A DNA stretch of 64,000 bases from Eggerthella sinensis (GTDB lineage Bacteria; Actinomycetota; Coriobacteriia; Coriobacteriales; Eggerthellaceae). The stretch covers positions 1 to 64,000 of the forward strand of contig NZ_PPTT01000020.1 of the NCBI RefSeq assembly GCF_003339815.1. Direction: 5' to 3'. The translations under genes were made by a program, and so were the position numbers. Below the pieces are notes generated by a model. The model was not told the DNA's origin. It searched no databases and saw only the letters and a program-made list of their open reading frames with translations. This document shows, in pieces, positions 43,510 to 51,116 of this stretch (positions are counted from its first letter, which is position 1; every line of letters starts with the position of its first letter).

Positions 43510-44967
43510 TTACTCTTCGAACAGCGCGATGACGTCGGCCTTAGAGCGCGCGCCCAGCTTGGCGTAGAGGTGCCGCACGTGGGTCTTCACGGTGTTCTGC
43601 GACAGGAACAGCTCCTGTTCGATCTCGGCGCGGCTCTTGCGTTGCGCGATGAGGCCCATGATCTCCGTCTCGCGAGCGGTGAGTTCGTACTGCGCGGCCA
43701 GGTTGTCGCAGCGCGTCATGAAGCGTTCGCGCGGGCCGGGCACGTGCAGCCGGTCGTCAAGCGACAAGCCCGACGCGCCCCAGTCGCCGTTCACGGACTT
43801 CTCGCTCATCCAGATGACCACGCATACCAGCACCAACACGATGCCGGCGAGGGCCGTCCCGATGAGAAACGACTGGCTGATCAGCAGATCGCTCTCCTGC
43901 AAGGAGCGTCGCAGCACCACGCCTGCGAACAGCGCCCCTTCGCTCGAGGCGCGCGCGATGGCGAACAGGCGCAAGCTGGGGACCTCGAATCGAAACGAGA
44001 TGTTAGCCAGCATGAGCAGCACGAAGAACGTGAACCACACGTACGCCAATTTCAGCAGGAACGACACGGCGTAGCTCCACGTTCCTGCGGCGAAGGGGAT
44101 GAGGGCGATTGCCACGATGGCCAGCGGCAGGGCTGCTTTCGCCAAGAAGCGCACGTCAACGCGGTTCTTCAGCGTGAACGCCGCGAGTATGATGGCGACG
44201 CCCGCGAGCCCGGTAGCGGCCACGCGGTGCACCGATCCGGTTCCGTCGGGATTCGTCAGCAGCGATCCCGCCAGGCCCGAGATGAATCCCGCCACCGCCA
44301 TGATGGCGATGAGCTTCCAGGGAAGCGGGTAGTGCACGTTGTGCAGGCGCGCCGGTTCGCTTGGCAGGATGCGGAAGCTGAGCATGGCGCATCCGAGCGA
44401 CGCAAGGGGCAGCAGCGAGGTGGCGATGACGGCGAACGGTGCGCTCATGGTGTACACCATGAAGGATGCGACGGCCGCCGCGATGCAGGAGAACGCGCCG
44501 TACATGAGGGTTCGCGTAGCTCCCATCTGGCTGTACGCTTCGGCCCAGAGACAGAAGAGCACGGCGCCGCCCCATGCGGTCGCGACGGAGGCGACGATGA
44601 CAACCCCTTCGGGAGCGTTCATCGGAATGAGGACGAGGCCCACGACGGCGGTTCCGACGGTGGTGGCCGCGACCAGCGCGACGCAGAGCGCTCGGCGATT
44701 GCTGAGACGCCCTATGCGCGATGCGAACAGCGCCAACACCGCGAACATGCCGATATCGCCGAAGCGCATGCCGGTGTCGAAGGCGTTGCGCAAGCCGAGG
44801 TCGAGGTCGGGTCCCGGAAAGACGTGGGGGATATGCGTGCAGCAGAGCCAGGCGATGAACAGCCCCATCCCCAAGAAGCGCAGGGGGTACAGCAGGGCGG
44901 AGAGGGGCTCGTCGTCGCCGGCTTGGTCGGCCGGGGCCAACGCGCGCACCACATCGCTCGATTTCAT
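43510..44967 (-). CDS. Membrane-embedded LuxR-family regulator
   Basis: 485 residues. About twelve helices (28-400) followed by a LuxR helix-turn-helix (LTARETEIMGLIAQRKSRAEIEQELFLSQNTVKTHVRHLYAKLG). It is divergent from a TAT-exported FAD reductase, the standard Eggerthellaceae arrangement of sensor-regulator and target. The start at 44967 follows AAGGAGG. Its own promoter (-10 TACAAT, 45007-45012) lies under an array of GGGGTGAA repeats, so it is probably autoregulated. Confidence 0.88.
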   Translation of the reverse strand: MKSSDVVRALAPADQAGDDEPLSALLYPLRFLGMGLFIAWLCCTHIPHVFPGPDLDLGLRNAFDTGMRFGDIGMFAVLALFASRIGRLSNRRALCVALVAATTVGTAVVGLVLIPMNAPEGVVIVASVATAWGGAVLFCLWAEAYSQMGATRTLMYGAFSCIAAAVASFMVYTMSAPFAVIATSLLPLASLGCAMLSFRILPSEPARLHNVHYPLPWKLIAIMAVAGFISGLAGSLLTNPDGTGSVHRVAATGLAGVAIILAAFTLKNRVDVRFLAKAALPLAIVAIALIPFAAGTWSYAVSFLLKLAYVWFTFFVLLMLANISFRFEVPSLRLFAIARASSEGALFAGVVLRRSLQESDLLISQSFLIGTALAGIVLVLVCVVIWMSEKSVNGDWGASGLSLDDRLHVPGPRERFMTRCDNLAAQYELTARETEIMGLIAQRKSRAEIEQELFLSQNTVKTHVRHLYAKLGARSKADVIALFEE

Positions 44968-45006
44968 CGACGCCTCCTTCGCTCTCTTCCGCCCGTTCGT
45001 CGTGCC

Positions 45007-45070
45007 ATTGTACCAGGGGTGAATGCAGGGGTGAATGCGAGTTCACCCCTCGGCCGGGCAGTTCACCCGC
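45007..45070. promoter_or_regulatory. Repeat operator between the LuxR and FAD-reductase genes
   Basis: AGGGGTGAATGC occurs twice in perfect tandem (45015-45026, 45027-45038), followed by inverted copies GTTCACCCCT (45041-45050) and GTTCACCCGC (45061-45070). The left end overlaps a minus-strand promoter (TTCACC-17-TACAAT). Similar half-sites occur at 60091-60118. Confidence 0.65.
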
Positions 45071-45172
45071 GACAAGGTGCCTGATCCGGGGCATGCTTGC
45101 CTCAGCGCCTCGGGAGGGCGCGGCACCGGGCCTTCGGGGCGGGTGCATCGTAGATCTCTAGGAGGGATTCAC

Positions 45173-46822
45173 ATGAACGCACTGAAGAACGGACTTTCTC
45201 GTCGGAGCTTCCTGACGCTGGGCGGCGTCGCGGCACTGGGCGGCGCGGCGGCGCTCGCCGGATGCGCGCCGAAGGCTTCCGCGCCCGATGCGAAAGCCGA
45301 GGCGGCCGACGACGCGACGACCATGCAGACGGCCGACCAGACCAAGGAATGCGACATCGCCATCGTGGGCGCCGGCGGCGCGGGCCTGTGGGCCGCGGTC
45401 GAGGCCGTGCGTGCGGGCAAGAGCGTCGTGGTCATCGAGAAGGGCGGCAACGTGGGCGTGGCGAACGGTTCGTTGGCTGGCGGCCCGTTCATGGTGGGCT
45501 CGAAGCTGCAGGAGGAAGCCGGCATCGACTTCACGGTGGAGGAAGCTTTCAACCATATTATGGAGTACGCGCACTGGTCCACGAACGCGGCGGCGGTGAA
45601 GGCGGCGGTGGCTATCTCCGGCGAGACGGTGGACCAGTTCACCGACGACTTCGGCGTGCCGACGGGCATGCGCCCCGACAACTACGGCGCCGGCCATGCG
45701 TCCGTGCGTGCGAACTTCCAGTCCGACCCGAGCGATTCCAAGACCCAAACCAAGGGCGAGGACCGCATGAAGCCGCTGCAGGAGTTCGTGGAGAGCAAGG
45801 GCGGCACGTTCCTGTTCAACACGGCCGGCAAGCGCCTCATCATGGAGGACGGCGTGTGCACGGGCGTGCAGTGCGAAGGCGACGGCGTGATCGACGTGAA
45901 GGCGAAGGCCGTCATCGTGGCGACGGGCGGCTTCATGGGCAACGTCGATATGATGCGCGAGAAGTTCGGCACGTTCGTGAACCCGCTGGGCAACATCCTG
46001 TCCGTGGGCGAGGGCATCGACATGGTGCAGGCCGCGGGCGGTCAGGTGTCCACGCAGTGGGGCATCGCCGGCAACGAGTTCACCGGGTCGAACCAGAAGG
46101 CCGACGGCCTGTACGATCGCAAGAGCGCCGCATTCACCATCGGCATCTACGGCACGCTGCTCGTGAACAACCAGGGGCGCCGCTTCTCGAACGAGGGCAA
46201 GTTCGCGAACCTGCCGCTGGCGCTGGGCGGGGCCATCTCGCTTGTGGGCGGCAAATACTACGCGGTGGTGGATCAGGCGTACGTCGACGGCTTGAATTCC
46301 GGCATGGATGCGTGGACGCTGTGCGGCTCCGACGAGGAGCATTGGCACACCGGCATGATGACGCTCAAGGGCAAGGCGCTTGAGAACGTGCAGGGCAGCA
46401 TCGACGACGCGGTGAGTGCCGGGTGGGCCTTCAAGGCCGACAGTATCGAGGCGCTGGCCGAGGCCATCGACGCTCCCGAGCTGGTGAACACGCTTGACGA
46501 GTACAACGGCTACTGCGCCGACGGCAAGGACGAGCAGTTCTACAAGCCGGCTTGCTTCCTGCAGCCGGTGACCACCGGTCCGTTCTATGCGTTCCAGTAC
46601 GAGCCCAGCGCGTGGGTGACCATCGGCGGCATTCGCACGAACGACCGCCTGCAGGCCATCGACGGCGACGGGCTGCCCATCGCCGGGCTGTACGTAGCCG
46701 GTGCCGACAACGGCACGCTCATGAGCGCTCCTTACTGCGACTACGAGGGCTACTCGCTCATGTGCGCCTACTGCGGCGGCCGTCTGGCCGGTCAGTACGC
46801 TGCCGAAACCCTCGACGCGTAA
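45173..46822 (+). CDS. TAT-exported FAD-dependent reductase, fumarate-reductase-like
   Basis: 549 residues. Signal LSRRSFLTLGGVAALGGAAALAGC combines twin arginines with a lipobox, so the protein is a likely lipoprotein on the outer face. The FAD domain starts with DIAIVGAGGAGLWAAVEA (about 61-78), and VIVATGGFMGN and the C-terminal IAGLYVAGADNGTL close the fold. The capping domain resembles flavocytochrome c fumarate and urocanate reductases, but no haem domain is attached, so electrons come from another protein. Substrate unknown. ATG at 45173 follows TAGGAGG. Divergent from a membrane LuxR regulator. Confidence 0.9.
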   Translation: MNALKNGLSRRSFLTLGGVAALGGAAALAGCAPKASAPDAKAEAADDATTMQTADQTKECDIAIVGAGGAGLWAAVEAVRAGKSVVVIEKGGNVGVANGSLAGGPFMVGSKLQEEAGIDFTVEEAFNHIMEYAHWSTNAAAVKAAVAISGETVDQFTDDFGVPTGMRPDNYGAGHASVRANFQSDPSDSKTQTKGEDRMKPLQEFVESKGGTFLFNTAGKRLIMEDGVCTGVQCEGDGVIDVKAKAVIVATGGFMGNVDMMREKFGTFVNPLGNILSVGEGIDMVQAAGGQVSTQWGIAGNEFTGSNQKADGLYDRKSAAFTIGIYGTLLVNNQGRRFSNEGKFANLPLALGGAISLVGGKYYAVVDQAYVDGLNSGMDAWTLCGSDEEHWHTGMMTLKGKALENVQGSIDDAVSAGWAFKADSIEALAEAIDAPELVNTLDEYNGYCADGKDEQFYKPACFLQPVTTGPFYAFQYEPSAWVTIGGIRTNDRLQAIDGDGLPIAGLYVAGADNGTLMSAPYCDYEGYSLMCAYCGGRLAGQYAAETLDA

Positions 46823-46902
46823 GGTCGCGCCGCAGCAGCATCGCCAACCAACCCGCAGGGGCGCACGCGCATCTCCCTCCCTCCGCGTCGCGCCCCGTTT
46901 TC

Positions 46903-46937
46903 GCCGCCCCCGCCTGCGCAGACGGGGGCGGCCTTGT
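46903..46937 (+). terminator. Terminator after the FAD reductase
   Basis: Ten-base stem GCCGCCCCCG/CGGGGGCGGC followed by CTTGTTG. Confidence 0.75.
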
Positions 46938-47078
46938 TGCGCGCGCCTCCCTGGGGCGCTTTGTCCTTCGGTTCGTCTTCCTCTGGGTGACCGCTTTGCG
47001 ACAGAACGTGCTGCGCGGGCGCGCCATGCTACGCTGGGATGTCGGATGACGATGACCGGACGGGTGAGGAGGTGCGGC

Positions 47079-48797
47079 ATGCCCACGCTCAAGGAAGTGG
47101 CGCAGGTGGCCGTGGAGGCGCGGCGCGAGAAGGGCTCGGGCTCGGGCAAGCGCCTGCGCGAAATCGAGCGGATTCTGCGGCGGCACCGCGTGTGGTCGGG
47201 CCTCACGCCCGAGCAGGCCACGAGCTTGCTCGAGGACCTCGGCCCCACGTTCGTGAAGATGGGCCAGATTGCCGCGAACCGCAGCGACGTGATTCCTCCC
47301 GCGTACGCCGACGCGTTCAAGCGGTTGCGTGCCGACGTGCCGCCCATGCCGTTTTCCACGGTGATCGAAACCATCGAGTCGTCGCTCGGCCATCCGTGGC
47401 AGGAGACGTTCTCGTGCATCGAGGAGAAGCCGCTCGGCTCGGCGTCCATCGCGCAGGTGCACAAGGCGTGCATCGCCGCGCATGCCGTGGGCGACGCGCG
47501 CGGCGGCGCGACCGCCGAGGCGCTGCCTTCCACGGCGCCGGATGCGGGCACGTGGGTGGCCGTCAAGGTGCGCCGCCCGAACGTGGTGGAGCAGATGACG
47601 CAGGACCTCGCGCTCATTCGCCAGACCGTTGCGCTTGTGGGGCTGACGCGCGCGACCGACGGCATCAAGCTGAATCTCGACGACCTCGTGAGCGAGCTCG
47701 AGCGCACGACCCACCAGGAGCTGGACTTCTGCATCGAGCAGGAGAACCTCGTGCGCTTCCGGCAGTTCTTGAGCGACCAGTCCGGCGTGGAAAGCCCGCG
47801 TCCCTACCCGCGCATGAGCTCCGACGACGTGTTGGTGATGGACTTCATCGCCGGCCCCATGATCAACGACGTGCCCGCGCTGCGCGCGCAAGGTCTCGAC
47901 CCGGCGAAGCTGGGTCAGCGCCTGGCCGAGAGCTACGTCACGCAAATCGTGGACAACGGCTTCTTCCACGCCGACCCGCACCCCGGCAACATCCTCGTGC
48001 ACGACGGCGACATCGTGTGGATCGACCTCGGCATGGTGGGCGAGCTGTCGGCGCTCGAGCGCGCGCTCATCGGCCGCATGTTTCGCGCCGTGGCCGAGAA
48101 CGACCCCTATGCGCTCATGGAGGCGCTGCTGGGTGCCGCACGCGTGGAAGGCCCCGTCGATCACGGGCGCCTGCTCAGTCAGCTGGGCAACCTGCTGGTG
48201 TCGTACACCACGGTGAACCTGGCCGACATCAACGTGGGCTCGGCGCTGGTGGATGTGTTCGGCGTGCTGCGATCGCAGAACCTGGCCCTGCCGTCCTCGT
48301 TCACGCTGCTCGCGCGCGGCATGGTGACCATCGAGGGCGTGCTGGTGGACATCGCGCCGAATACGAGCGTCATCGACATCATCTCCGACCACGTGAAACG
48401 CCGCACCCGCACCTGGGCGGCGCTCGAAACGAAGGCGCGCGAGTTCGCCTCGAGCGCGCTGACGTCCGCCGAGTCCGCCGTGCGCCTGCCCACGCAGGCG
48501 TCGCACACGCTCGACATGATCGACCGCGGCCAGATTCGCGTGGGCGCCGACCTGGGCATTCCCACCGATGCCATCGCCGCGCTCTATTCCGTCAGCGGTA
48601 CCGTGGCCATGGCCCTCATCTCCGCCGGCCTGTTCGTGGGCTCGAGCCTGCTGGCCACCACGAACATGCATCCCCAATTCCTCGGCGTCCCCCTGCTCGG
48701 CGTCCTCGGCTACCTGGGCGCCTTCGCCCTCGGAGCCTACGTCGTATGGCGCAACATCGTCATCCGCCATAGGCAAAAGAACGAGGAGAAGCTGTAA
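47079..48797 (+). CDS. UbiB/ABC1/AarF-family kinase-like protein
   Basis: 572 residues. Family motifs: the KxGQ signature as FVKMGQIAANR (about 68), the A-rich loop GSASIAQVHKA, catalytic VAVKVRRP, HADPHPGNIL and DLGMVGE. Two hydrophobic helices at the C-terminus (about 505-560) anchor it. UbiB proteins are ATPases supporting ubiquinone or related isoprenoid-lipid metabolism. In an anaerobe using menaquinone, a role in menaquinone handling is likely but inferred. ATG at 47079 follows GAGGAGG. An insert rich in Ala, Gly, Thr and Pro (about 145-170) splits the kinase N-lobe. Confidence 0.88.
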   Translation: MPTLKEVAQVAVEARREKGSGSGKRLREIERILRRHRVWSGLTPEQATSLLEDLGPTFVKMGQIAANRSDVIPPAYADAFKRLRADVPPMPFSTVIETIESSLGHPWQETFSCIEEKPLGSASIAQVHKACIAAHAVGDARGGATAEALPSTAPDAGTWVAVKVRRPNVVEQMTQDLALIRQTVALVGLTRATDGIKLNLDDLVSELERTTHQELDFCIEQENLVRFRQFLSDQSGVESPRPYPRMSSDDVLVMDFIAGPMINDVPALRAQGLDPAKLGQRLAESYVTQIVDNGFFHADPHPGNILVHDGDIVWIDLGMVGELSALERALIGRMFRAVAENDPYALMEALLGAARVEGPVDHGRLLSQLGNLLVSYTTVNLADINVGSALVDVFGVLRSQNLALPSSFTLLARGMVTIEGVLVDIAPNTSVIDIISDHVKRRTRTWAALETKAREFASSALTSAESAVRLPTQASHTLDMIDRGQIRVGADLGIPTDAIAALYSVSGTVAMALISAGLFVGSSLLATTNMHPQFLGVPLLGVLGYLGAFALGAYVVWRNIVIRHRQKNEEKL

Positions 48798-48894
48798 GCC
48801 TGCGCGCGGGCTGCGCTCAAGTTCATGCTGAGCGGCCACGGCCATGACGTTCGGTCGCTTGGCGGGTACGAACGCTGCTGCGGGGCTTTAGGGC

Positions 48895-48928
48895 ATGAAA
48901 AAAGGGAGCCGGCTTGGGGCCGGCTCCC
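48895..48928 (-). terminator. Terminator of the encapsulin operon
   Basis: GGGAGCCGGC/GCCGGCTCCC, five-base loop, with TTTTTT on the minus strand. Confidence 0.88.
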
Positions 48929-48963
48929 GATGCGTGCGGGTGGTGCGGGATTGTGCGTGCTCG

Positions 48964-49776
48964 CTAGGCGAACACGACGATGGCGGCGGGGTCCTTGACG
49001 CGCAGGGCGGCCGTCTCCATGATGCGGAACGTGTGGTTGAAGTCCGCGAGCTCCAGGTAGCCCACCGAGAGGTCGAGGCCGACGGCGAGGTCGAGGTACT
49101 CGGGCTCGGCGCACACGAGCACGGCCTTGCCGGGGCCCATGACGCTGGTCATGTACACGTTGTCGCCGATGAGCTTCTTGATGCGGTCGATTTCCAGCAG
49201 GCCGGTGTTCGGCTGCAGACGCTGCAGGTCGAGGAACAGGTCGGGCGACACCACAAGCGCGTAGCGGCCGAGGTAGCCGGTCTTGGCAAGCTGCGCAACG
49301 CCGGCGGTGACGTCGGCGAAGCTGTTCTCGCCCTGAGCCCAGTCGCCCTTCTTGATCTTCGTCGAGCCCTTCACGGTGAGCAGGCCGTCGGCGCCGAGCG
49401 CCTTGTTGCCATTCAGGATGAGGTCGTCCTCGCGGCGCGACGCCTTCTTCGCGGCGGCGATGGCCACCGAGAGATCAAGCGGGTAGCCGGTTTGCGCGGC
49501 GTACTCCATGTCGCGGCCGAGGAGGGTGAAGTCCTCGAAGAACATCGGCAGCTCGAGCTGCGTGCGTCCGACGATGCGGCCGATGCCGTCCTCAAGCACC
49601 TCTTCCTTGTTCACGCCGTCGACGGCAACCGAGGTCACGCCGGGGCCGAGCGGGCCGAACACCTTGAGGAAGCGGCGGCACGTCAGCTGGTTGCGCGCCG
49701 TGCCGATGACGGTGCTGTCAATGCGGTTCCACAGGCCGTCCGAAAGGTCGGCCGATTCACGAGCGAGATAATCCAT
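48964..49776 (-). CDS. Encapsulin shell protein, family 1
   Basis: 270 residues, the usual size for T=1 shells (HK97 fold, linocin-M18 family). Recognisable parts are the N-terminal MDYLARESADLSDGLWNRIDSTVIGTARNQLTCRRFL, the E-loop region LPMFFEDFTLLGRDMEY, and the C-terminal VGLDLSVGYLELADFNHTFRIMETAALRVKDPAAIVV. Sixty copies form a closed compartment in the cytoplasm. The start at 49776 follows AAAGGAG. The gene before it in the operon encodes the ferritin-like cargo, so this is an iron-storing nanocompartment. Confidence 0.95.
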   Translation of the reverse strand: MDYLARESADLSDGLWNRIDSTVIGTARNQLTCRRFLKVFGPLGPGVTSVAVDGVNKEEVLEDGIGRIVGRTQLELPMFFEDFTLLGRDMEYAAQTGYPLDLSVAIAAAKKASRREDDLILNGNKALGADGLLTVKGSTKIKKGDWAQGENSFADVTAGVAQLAKTGYLGRYALVVSPDLFLDLQRLQPNTGLLEIDRIKKLIGDNVYMTSVMGPGKAVLVCAEPEYLDLAVGLDLSVGYLELADFNHTFRIMETAALRVKDPAAIVVFA

Positions 49777-49816
49777 AGCGGACTCCTTTCGAGGAGAATA
49801 CGCGGATGCGAACGAA

Positions 49817-49832
49817 TGTTTCACGTGAAACA
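49817..49832. other. parS site 4 (ParB binding)
   Basis: Perfect TGTTTCACGTGAAACA inside the encapsulin operon, between the cargo stop and the shell start. Confidence 0.93.
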
Positions 49833-49880
49833 TTCGGCCTCCATCAGCGGAAAAGGCAGAAAAGCGAAAAACGAAACAGG

Positions 49881-50252
49881 TTACGACAGGTCGCCTACGG
49901 TGGGGGCGGGAGCGGGCTCGGCCGGGGCCGGGGCAATCTCGCCGTCGGTCTTGATGCCAAGTTCGGCAAGCTTCTCCTGCACCTCGCCTTCGCCCTCCAG
50001 GAAGAACTCCGTCTCCGTGGGGTCGAGGTGGCGCATCAGCGTGATGAGCTCGCCCATGTGAGCCTTCTCCTCGTCGCGGATGTCGGCGAGCACGGCCTTC
50101 GCGGCCGGATCGTCGGTGGCCTGATAGTGGGCGTCGTACAGGAAGATGGCTTCAAGCTCGCCAGCGATATCGATGCGGAGCGCCTGCATGAGCTCGGCGT
50201 TCGTCATCTTGCGATCGACGTTGCCGGCAAACGGGTTGGGGAAACTGGGCAT
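49881..50252 (-). CDS. Encapsulated ferritin (EncFtn-type cargo)
   Basis: 123 residues, two helices forming half a ferritin bundle. Ferroxidase ligands fall at E32, E62 and H65, with E34 and Y39 beside them, the same numbering known for the Rhodospirillum rubrum EncFtn. A Pro/Ala/Glu linker leads to the C-terminal sequence PTVGDLS, matching the encapsulin cargo-loading peptide (L/P-T-V-G-x-L). It oxidises Fe2+ inside the shell made by the next gene. A Fur-like box lies about 100 bp upstream. Confidence 0.93.
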   Translation of the reverse strand: MPSFPNPFAGNVDRKMTNAELMQALRIDIAGELEAIFLYDAHYQATDDPAAKAVLADIRDEEKAHMGELITLMRHLDPTETEFFLEGEGEVQEKLAELGIKTDGEIAPAPAEPAPAPTVGDLS

Positions 50253-50348
50253 GAGATCCCTCTCTTTCGGTGTGAACAGCGGTTCTTTTCATCTCTCTGT
50301 TCGATATGATACTCCGTTTGTCATGATAGAAACATAACGAGTTGGTCA

Positions 50349-51059
50349 TTATTGATAACTATTCTCAATAACTACAGACTTGAAGGCGAGCTTGCGATAC
50401 GCCACCACGCCGATGCCCGCAAGCGCCAGGGTGAGCACGGCGATGGCCGCGGCTCCCAGGTAGTTCCCGTCGCCGAATGCGCCGGCGGCCAGCGTCGAGG
50501 TGATGACGGAGGGGATGCGCCCGACGGTGGTGAGGGCCACGATGCGCCCGACGGAGCTCGTACCCAGCCCAGCTACGTAGGTGAGCAGGTCTTTCGGCGT
50601 GCCCGGAATGAGGAAGCACAGGAACAGGAGCAGCTCGAAGCGCCGCGAATCCTGCAACCACTTCATGGACGTGATCTTCTCGGGCGAGAAGAACAGCCCC
50701 ACGATGCGCATGCCGAACGTGCGCACGAGCAGCATGACCGCCGCCGTGCCGAGTGCGCTCGCGACGAGGCACCACAGCGTGCCCTCCCAGAAGCCGAACG
50801 CGTACCCGGCTCCCAGCTCGAGCGGTTCGCCCGGCAGGAAGGCGAACACGATTTGCGCCATGTTGGCCAGCACGAACACCACGCGGCTGAGCGGGCCCGT
50901 CTCGTCGACCCATGCGCGGAAGCGCGGGGCGTCGGCCACGAACGCGAGCAGCTCGGGTCCGTACAGGATACAGAACGCGGCCAACCCCGCGGTGAGCGCA
51001 AGCAGGCCGACGATGACGGCGATGCGCTTCTTGATGAGGGTCTTCCGTGCGTCTTCCAT
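50349..51059 (-). CDS. VTT-domain (TVP38/TMEM64, DedA-like) membrane protein
   Basis: 236 residues with about six helices. The family motif region is FAFLPGEPLELGAGYAFGFWEGTLWCLVASALGTAAVMLL, followed by FLCFLIPGTPKDLLTYVAGL with the conserved P-G-T-P-K-D. Related proteins act as phospholipid scramblases or carrier-lipid flippases. It precedes the encapsulin operon in the same orientation but probably is not part of it, since a Fur-like box and promoter region start at its stop. Confidence 0.88.
   Translation of the reverse strand: MEDARKTLIKKRIAVIVGLLALTAGLAAFCILYGPELLAFVADAPRFRAWVDETGPLSRVVFVLANMAQIVFAFLPGEPLELGAGYAFGFWEGTLWCLVASALGTAAVMLLVRTFGMRIVGLFFSPEKITSMKWLQDSRRFELLLFLCFLIPGTPKDLLTYVAGLGTSSVGRIVALTTVGRIPSVITSTLAAGAFGDGNYLGAAAIAVLTLALAGIGVVAYRKLAFKSVVIENSYQ
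50353..50367. promoter_or_regulatory. Fur-like iron box upstream of the encapsulin operon
   Basis: TGATAACTATTCTCA differs at two positions from the 15-base Fur consensus TGATAATNATTATCA. It lies in the last codons of the neighbouring VTT gene, just upstream of the ferritin promoter region. Confidence 0.5.
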
Positions 51060-51116
51060 GGGGGCTCCGTTTTCTCGGGGGCGTTCGGTACGCTTCCGAT
51101 GCTACGGGGCAAATAT

